Assembly: GCA_002314325.1 (NCBI GenBank)
Contig: DCFC01000002.1
Span: 1-19,156, forward strand
Direction: 5' to 3'
DNA: 19,156 bases
From: Megamonas hypermegale
Lineage (GTDB): Bacteria; Bacillota; Negativicutes; Selenomonadales; Selenomonadaceae
Made by a program: the position numbers and the translations under genes. Positions 15,421 to 19,156 of this stretch are shown here, piece after piece. The notes under the pieces are model-generated. The model did not search any database, was not told where the DNA came from, and saw only the letters and a program-made list of their open reading frames with translations. Positions within the stretch are counted from its first letter, which is position 1. Every line of letters starts with the position of its first letter.

Positions 15421-16490
15421 TACTGTACATTCCCTTCGACGAAATCTTTAATGGCTTTGTACCACGTATCGTTTTCTTCGCGCGTACCCATGGAGATGCG
15501 CAGACAGTTTTCCAGGCGCGGCGCATTGCCGAAGGAGCGCACGCCGATACCGAGATTTTCCAGATACTTGTTTATTTCCACGGCTTGCGGATGTTTTACA
15601 AGAATGAAGTTTGTAACGGACGGATATACTTCCATGCCGTCAATCTGTTTGAGCAGTTCGCTCATGCGTTTGCGTTCAGCAATGCTCATCTGAATGCGCG
15701 GTACATATTCGTCGCGCATCTGATAGACGATATCGGCCGTGATGGCGGAAAGCACGTTCACATGGTACGGCATGCACGCTTTGCCCACCATTTCGATGAT
15801 TTTCTTATCGGCCAGAAGATAACCGACGCGGGCGCTGGCAAGGCCGTATGCTTTGGAGAAGGTGCGCGCAATCATCATATGCGGATAATCCCTCATCAGT
15901 CCGACCGCCGTGCCGCCGTCAAATTCGACGTACGCTTCGTCCACGGCAAAGGCGCAGTCGATGTTTTTCGCTACGTATTCAATATCGGCGAGCGGAATTT
16001 TCGTGCCGGTCGGATTGTTCGGCGAGCAGATAACGGCAAGTGTCGCCTTATTTTCTTTTACTGCATCTACAAAAGCTACCGGGTCGAATGTGTAATCGTC
16101 TTTCAAATCGACAGGTACGCCGGTGGAAGCACTGAATTTGGCGTAGATTTTATACATGGAGAAAGACGGCTGCGGATAGACGATTTTGCGGCCGCGTCCG
16201 CCGAAGGCGAAAAACAGTTTTTCAAGAATTTCGCTGGAACCGTTGGCTATGAGAACATTTTCTTTGCCTAAATTGAAATTGGCAGCTATCTGCTCAGCAA
16301 GCGTGTCCACCTGTTCATTCGGATAGCGATTAAAAGCGACGCTTGAAAGGCGCGCCATCAGGCGTTCCTCCACCATCGGCGGCATATTGAGATTTGATTC
16401 GTTGGCGTTTACCTTGATATTCCAGTCGCGTTCGACAACGTCGTAGCTCGGCATATCCTTTAAGCCTGTTCTGTATTTTAATTTAATCAT
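15420..16490 (-). CDS. hisC: Histidinol-phosphate aminotransferase
   Basis: PLP enzyme of fold type I that converts imidazole acetol phosphate and glutamate to histidinol phosphate. The 356-residue protein shows NANESNLNMPP near the N-terminus, NGSSEILEKLF, CSPNNPTGT at 155-163, the Asp that pairs with the pyridine nitrogen in AVDEAYVEF (D184), and the Schiff-base lysine K213 in RTFSKAYGLASARVGYL. R221 follows as phosphate ligand. Its start overlaps the hisD stop by 4 nt and its stop overlaps hisB by 1 nt. Related aromatic aminotransferases exist, but the operon context settles the assignment. Confidence 0.96.
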   Translation of the reverse strand: MIKLKYRTGLKDMPSYDVVERDWNIKVNANESNLNMPPMVEERLMARLSSVAFNRYPNEQVDTLAEQIAANFNLGKENVLIANGSSEILEKLFFAFGGRGRKIVYPQPSFSMYKIYAKFSASTGVPVDLKDDYTFDPVAFVDAVKENKATLAVICSPNNPTGTKIPLADIEYVAKNIDCAFAVDEAYVEFDGGTAVGLMRDYPHMMIARTFSKAYGLASARVGYLLADKKIIEMVGKACMPYHVNVLSAITADIVYQMRDEYVPRIQMSIAERKRMSELLKQIDGMEVYPSVTNFILVKHPQAVEINKYLENLGIGVRSFGNAPRLENCLRISMGTREENDTWYKAIKDFVEGNVQ

Positions 16491-17833
16491 TTCATTTCAC
16501 CTCGAAGTCTTATTGCATTGGCGTGAGCATCGAGCCCTTCCACTTCAGCCAGGCGGATTACATCGGCGGATACTTCCTGCAATGCTTTCTGTGTATAGGA
16601 AATAATGCTGGTGCGTTTCATGAATGTTTCCGTATTGAGCACGGAATAATAACGGGCCGTGCCGCCGGTCGGCAATACGTGGTTCGGTCCGGCGAAATAG
16701 TCGCCGAGCGGTTCTGGAGAATAAGCACCGAGGAATACGGCTCCGGCATGGCGTACGTACGGCAGATACGTAAACGGATTTTCCGTGAGAATTTCCATAT
16801 GCTCCGGCGCGGAATAGTTGGCAAGCTCAATCGCCTGCATGAGATTTTCCGTTAAAATAATGCGGCCGTTCTTTTCCAGCGAAGCGGCGGCAATTTCCTT
16901 GCGCGGCAGGCGGGCAAGCTGTTTTTCCGCTTCAGCGAGCACCTTGTCGGCAAGTTCGGCGTCGTCCGTCAGTACAATGCTGGAGGCGAGCATATCGTGT
17001 TCGGCCTGACTGAGCATATCGGCTGCCGTATAGACAGGGTCGGCCGTCTTGTCGGCAACGATGAGAATTTCGCTCGGCCCTGCCAGCATGTCGATATCGC
17101 AATGGCCGTAAACGGCTTTTTTGGCAAGCGTTACGAAGATATTGCCCGGTCCCGTGATTTTATCCACTTTCGGAATAGTCTGCGTACCGAAAGCGAGCGC
17201 GGCGATAGCCTGTGCACCCCCGATTTTATAAATGGCGTTTACACCGGCTTCTTTGGCGGCGATTAATACGTACGGGTTCAGTTTGCCGTCGCGTGAAGGG
17301 GGAGCCATCATGATGATTTCCTTCACCCCTGCCACTTTTGCCGGCATTACATTCATCACGACGGAAGACGGATAAGCCGCCGTGCCGCCCGGTACATACA
17401 CCCCTACGCGGTCGAGCGGAATGACGGACTGACCGAGAATTGAGCCGTGCGCGCGGTATGTAATCCAGGAATTCGGCTTCTGCTCTTCATGGTAGCGGCG
17501 CACATTCTCAATGGCTTTGCGGAGCGCTTCCACGATTTTCATATCCGCCTGCGCATACGCCGTTTCATATTCCGCTTCCGTTACGAGGAAATCTTTTGCT
17601 GAAAATTCCGCTCCGTCCAGAAGTTTCGTGTATTTGATAACGGCACTGTCGCCGTCTGTTCTGACTTCGTTTACGATACGGTCGACAATCTGCGCCGCCG
17701 TTAAATCCTCTCCGTACAGTTCCCTATTTTTAGCACGAATACGCGGATTTAATTCCACTTCATCAAAAGCTTTTTTATCTAAAGTCTTTTTAACGGCATC
17801 AAGACCGAGTTCTTTGACTTTCAAAACCTGCAT
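16487..17833 (-). CDS. hisD: Histidinol dehydrogenase
   Basis: Zinc- and NAD-dependent enzyme for the last two oxidations, histidinol to histidine. At 448 residues it is close to or slightly above the usual length. The signature stretch includes MLAGPSEILIVAD and SQAEHD, with Q276 and H279 as zinc ligands. The catalytic Glu-His pair E344-H345 lies in SAPEHMEI, followed by GDYFAGPNHVLPTGGTAR with D378. An NAD-binding-like region (VGVYVPGGTAAYPSSV) sits at 143-158. Its ATG overlaps the hisG stop by one base (TAATG). Confidence 0.98.
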   Translation of the reverse strand: MQVLKVKELGLDAVKKTLDKKAFDEVELNPRIRAKNRELYGEDLTAAQIVDRIVNEVRTDGDSAVIKYTKLLDGAEFSAKDFLVTEAEYETAYAQADMKIVEALRKAIENVRRYHEEQKPNSWITYRAHGSILGQSVIPLDRVGVYVPGGTAAYPSSVVMNVMPAKVAGVKEIIMMAPPSRDGKLNPYVLIAAKEAGVNAIYKIGGAQAIAALAFGTQTIPKVDKITGPGNIFVTLAKKAVYGHCDIDMLAGPSEILIVADKTADPVYTAADMLSQAEHDMLASSIVLTDDAELADKVLAEAEKQLARLPRKEIAAASLEKNGRIILTENLMQAIELANYSAPEHMEILTENPFTYLPYVRHAGAVFLGAYSPEPLGDYFAGPNHVLPTGGTARYYSVLNTETFMKRTSIISYTQKALQEVSADVIRLAEVEGLDAHANAIRLRGEMK

Positions 17834-18492
17834 TATTTATTATCTCCTTTTAATGCCATATCCAAATCCTGAATTAATTTGTTGATACGGCCGAATTTTA
17901 ATTTAAAGCTGGCGCGGTTGGCGATGAGTCTTGCCGTTGCTTCAGCGATAAAGGCAATTTCCTCTAAATTATTTTCACGCAGCGTCGTACCCGTTTCTAC
18001 GATATCGACGATGCTTTCGGAAAGCCCCACAATCGGACCAAGTTCGATGGAACCGTTCATCTTGATGTATTCCATCTGCATACCCTTGCTGTTGAAGAAT
18101 TTTTCCGCGATATGCGGGAATTTCGTAGCAACGCGCGTATGCGCATAATCGGTCAGTTTGGCGCGTTTTTTATCTTTCGGCACGGCCATCATCAAATGAC
18201 ATTTGCCGAAGCCCAAATCAAGCAGTTCATAAACATCCTTGTCGCTTTCCATCAGCACGTCCTTGCCGATAATGCCGATATCGGCCGCGCCGTGCTCTAC
18301 ATAGACAGGCACATCCGCCGTCTTGGCGATGATGAATTTTATTTTAAGCTCCTCATTCGTTATGACGAGCTTGCGTGATTTTTCTTCCAATTTTTCCGCA
18401 CTGTATCCTACTTTGGCGAATAAATCCTTCGCCAGATAAAATAGCTTGCCCTTCGGCAGAGCTATGGTAAGATACTGCATATCTTCTGTCAT
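17833..18492 (-). CDS. hisG: ATP phosphoribosyltransferase, short form (HisG_S)
   Basis: First committed and feedback-regulated step: ATP plus PRPP to PR-ATP. The protein is 219 residues and ends soon after the catalytic domain, lacking the roughly 75-residue C-terminal regulatory domain of long HisG, so it should need HisZ as a regulatory partner. Visible motifs are LTIALPKGKL near the N-terminus, GAADIGIIGKDVL, and the PRPP-binding IVDIVETGTTLREN at 161-174. I chose ATG 18492 because AAGGAG lies 8 nt upstream; an alternative ATG at 18480 would drop four residues. It begins 18 nt after the HD-domain gene. No hisZ lies next to it in the window. Confidence 0.95.
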   Translation of the reverse strand: MTEDMQYLTIALPKGKLFYLAKDLFAKVGYSAEKLEEKSRKLVITNEELKIKFIIAKTADVPVYVEHGAADIGIIGKDVLMESDKDVYELLDLGFGKCHLMMAVPKDKKRAKLTDYAHTRVATKFPHIAEKFFNSKGMQMEYIKMNGSIELGPIVGLSESIVDIVETGTTLRENNLEEIAFIAEATARLIANRASFKLKFGRINKLIQDLDMALKGDNK

Positions 18493-18510
18493 AAATAAAA
18501 CTCCTTATAT

Positions 18511-19044
18511 CTAATTAAGGCTGTCAGCCTTGCGTAGTATGATTAATTCCCGGCAGTCGCCGTACTTTGGCGGTGCATGATGATATTTTATAATTTCAGC
18601 TATATCATAAAGCTTTATTTTTTGCAGTTTTTCCGCGCCGATAGCGGCATGATGATAATAAATAAATAAAGCATGACGCCGCTTTTTCCAGAAAGAACGA
18701 TTGCGGCTGTTGTTGTATTTAGCTAATTTATGCGCCGTTTTCGGCAGATATTTATCGAGCAGTACGGCAAAAACTTTATCGAAAAGAAAAATATCCTCAG
18801 CTGTGCGCCCTACATCATGCAAAAGACAGGCTTTCATTAAAAGTTTTTCATTGATACTGCCACCGTCTTTCTGCGCTAAACGCCGTGCCGTGTAGGCAAC
18901 ATTGAGCACATGGCGCTGGTCATAAAGCCGCATGGCAAAAAATAAATTTTTTTCTTCATCATTCAAATACATATTGATAAATTCAAAATCTGCCGTATTT
19001 AAATGAGCTGTCATTGCCCGCCAGAATTGAAGTATTCTCTTCAT
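18511..19044 (-). CDS. HD-domain phosphohydrolase-like protein
   Basis: Small cytosolic protein of 177 residues with a complete HD metal-binding set: H45 (RHVLNVA), H76-D77 (CLLHDVGR), H131/H132 (YYHHAAIG), H155/H156 (KYHHAPP) and D174 (KADSL), which ends the protein. HD proteins hydrolyse phosphate esters or nucleotides, but the substrate here is unknown. The start is ATG 19044 with AGGAA about 8 nt upstream; a longer open frame to 19119 would add 25 residues through the intergenic region and lacks a ribosome site. The gene is followed 18 nt later by hisG, so it is probably the first gene of the his operon. One could imagine it supplying the missing histidinol-phosphate phosphatase, but known HolPases are PHP, HAD or inositol-monophosphatase-like, so this is only a guess. 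Confidence 0.8.
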   Translation of the reverse strand: MKRILQFWRAMTAHLNTADFEFINMYLNDEEKNLFFAMRLYDQRHVLNVAYTARRLAQKDGGSINEKLLMKACLLHDVGRTAEDIFLFDKVFAVLLDKYLPKTAHKLAKYNNSRNRSFWKKRRHALFIYYHHAAIGAEKLQKIKLYDIAEIIKYHHAPPKYGDCRELIILRKADSLN

Positions 19045-19088
19045 TACAATATTCCTATTTGTTTTTTTAGAAATCGAATAAAAGAAAG

Positions 19089-19150
19089 TGCCGTTCAGCG
19101 CAATATAAGAAAAAGACAACTATTTATTTATTTTTATATTGCGCTGGGCA
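19089..19150. repeat. Long imperfect inverted repeat upstream of the his operon
   Basis: A perfect 13-bp pair, CAGCGCAATATAA (19096-19108) with TTATATTGCGCTG (19134-19146), surrounds a 25-nt AT-rich centre. Outside it TGCC (19089-19092) pairs with GGCA (19147-19150) after a 3-nt bulge. On the + strand the right side is followed by ATTTTT, so it could end a rightward transcript, but the loop is long and there is no + strand gene before it. It lies 45 nt upstream of the first gene of the his operon and may be an operator, an RNA leader element or a dispersed repeat. Confidence 0.6.
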
Positions 19151-19156
19151 ATTTTT

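Noticed and set aside
15378..16271. Long + strand open frame opposite hisC and hisB (297 codons)
   Set aside because: It is antisense to two clear his genes, has no family features, and arises from the GC-rich codon bias of the opposite strand. The same holds for the many other + frames over 11300-18400.
19045..19119. Longer N-terminus (25 residues) for the HD protein
   Set aside because: The extension is low-complexity intergenic translation; ATG 19044 has AGGAA at good spacing and begins the conserved part.
19045..19156. Specific promoter for the his operon
   Set aside because: Several AT-rich hexamers fit loosely but none gives a convincing -35/-10 pair with 16-18 nt spacing inside the window.

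Overview
This window holds two convergent chromosomal gene blocks separated by about 0.7 kb of decayed and non-coding DNA. The organism is probably an anaerobic Firmicute of the Negativicutes (Selenomonas/Megamonas/Anaerovibrio-like). I infer this from the moderate-GC his operon with a short-form hisG, the Gram-negative-like Wzx/Wzy polysaccharide cluster, and the style of the small HD-domain protein. No rRNA or other phylogenetic marker is present, so the assignment is tentative.

Region 1 (1-10554, + strand) is the distal part of a capsule/exopolysaccharide cluster. In order it encodes a WbaP-type initiating sugar-phosphate transferase (cut by the left window edge), two GT4 glycosyltransferases, one GT2 glycosyltransferase, an EpsG/Wzy-like polymerase, a polysaccharide pyruvyl transferase, an FrhB-like two-[4Fe-4S] protein, a Wzx-type flippase and an acyltransferase-3 membrane protein. 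Genes are 1-25 nt apart or overlap, so this looks like one operon whose promoter lies upstream of the window. The likely job is to build a short repeat unit on undecaprenyl phosphate, decorate it with pyruvate and an acyl group, flip it and polymerise it. Base composition falls abruptly after the first gene (roughly a quarter G+C by eye in most of genes 3-7 and 9), which fits an exchangeable serotype-like cassette.

Region 2 (10555-11239) is the seam. A truncated, frameshifted hicB antitoxin relic starts within a few bases of the last cluster gene and ends in a terminator hairpin. A good sigma-70-type promoter follows, then three imperfect 30-bp direct repeats with 35 and 37-bp spacing that look like a decayed orphan CRISPR mini-array. 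A perfect 12-bp-stem bidirectional terminator closes the region and also serves the convergent operon.

Region 3 (11240-19044, - strand, roughly half G+C) reads, in transcription order, HD-domain protein, hisG, hisD, hisC, hisB, hisH, hisA, hisF, hisIE, and a SagB/ThcOx-like nitroreductase. Junctions are overlaps or gaps of at most 21 nt, so this is one tightly coupled operon encoding nearly the whole histidine pathway. HisG is the short form, which normally needs HisZ, and no hisZ is present. No histidinol-phosphate phosphatase is fused to HisB. The HD protein and the flavoprotein at the two ends are the non-canonical members. A long imperfect inverted repeat (19089-19150) lies upstream of the operon.
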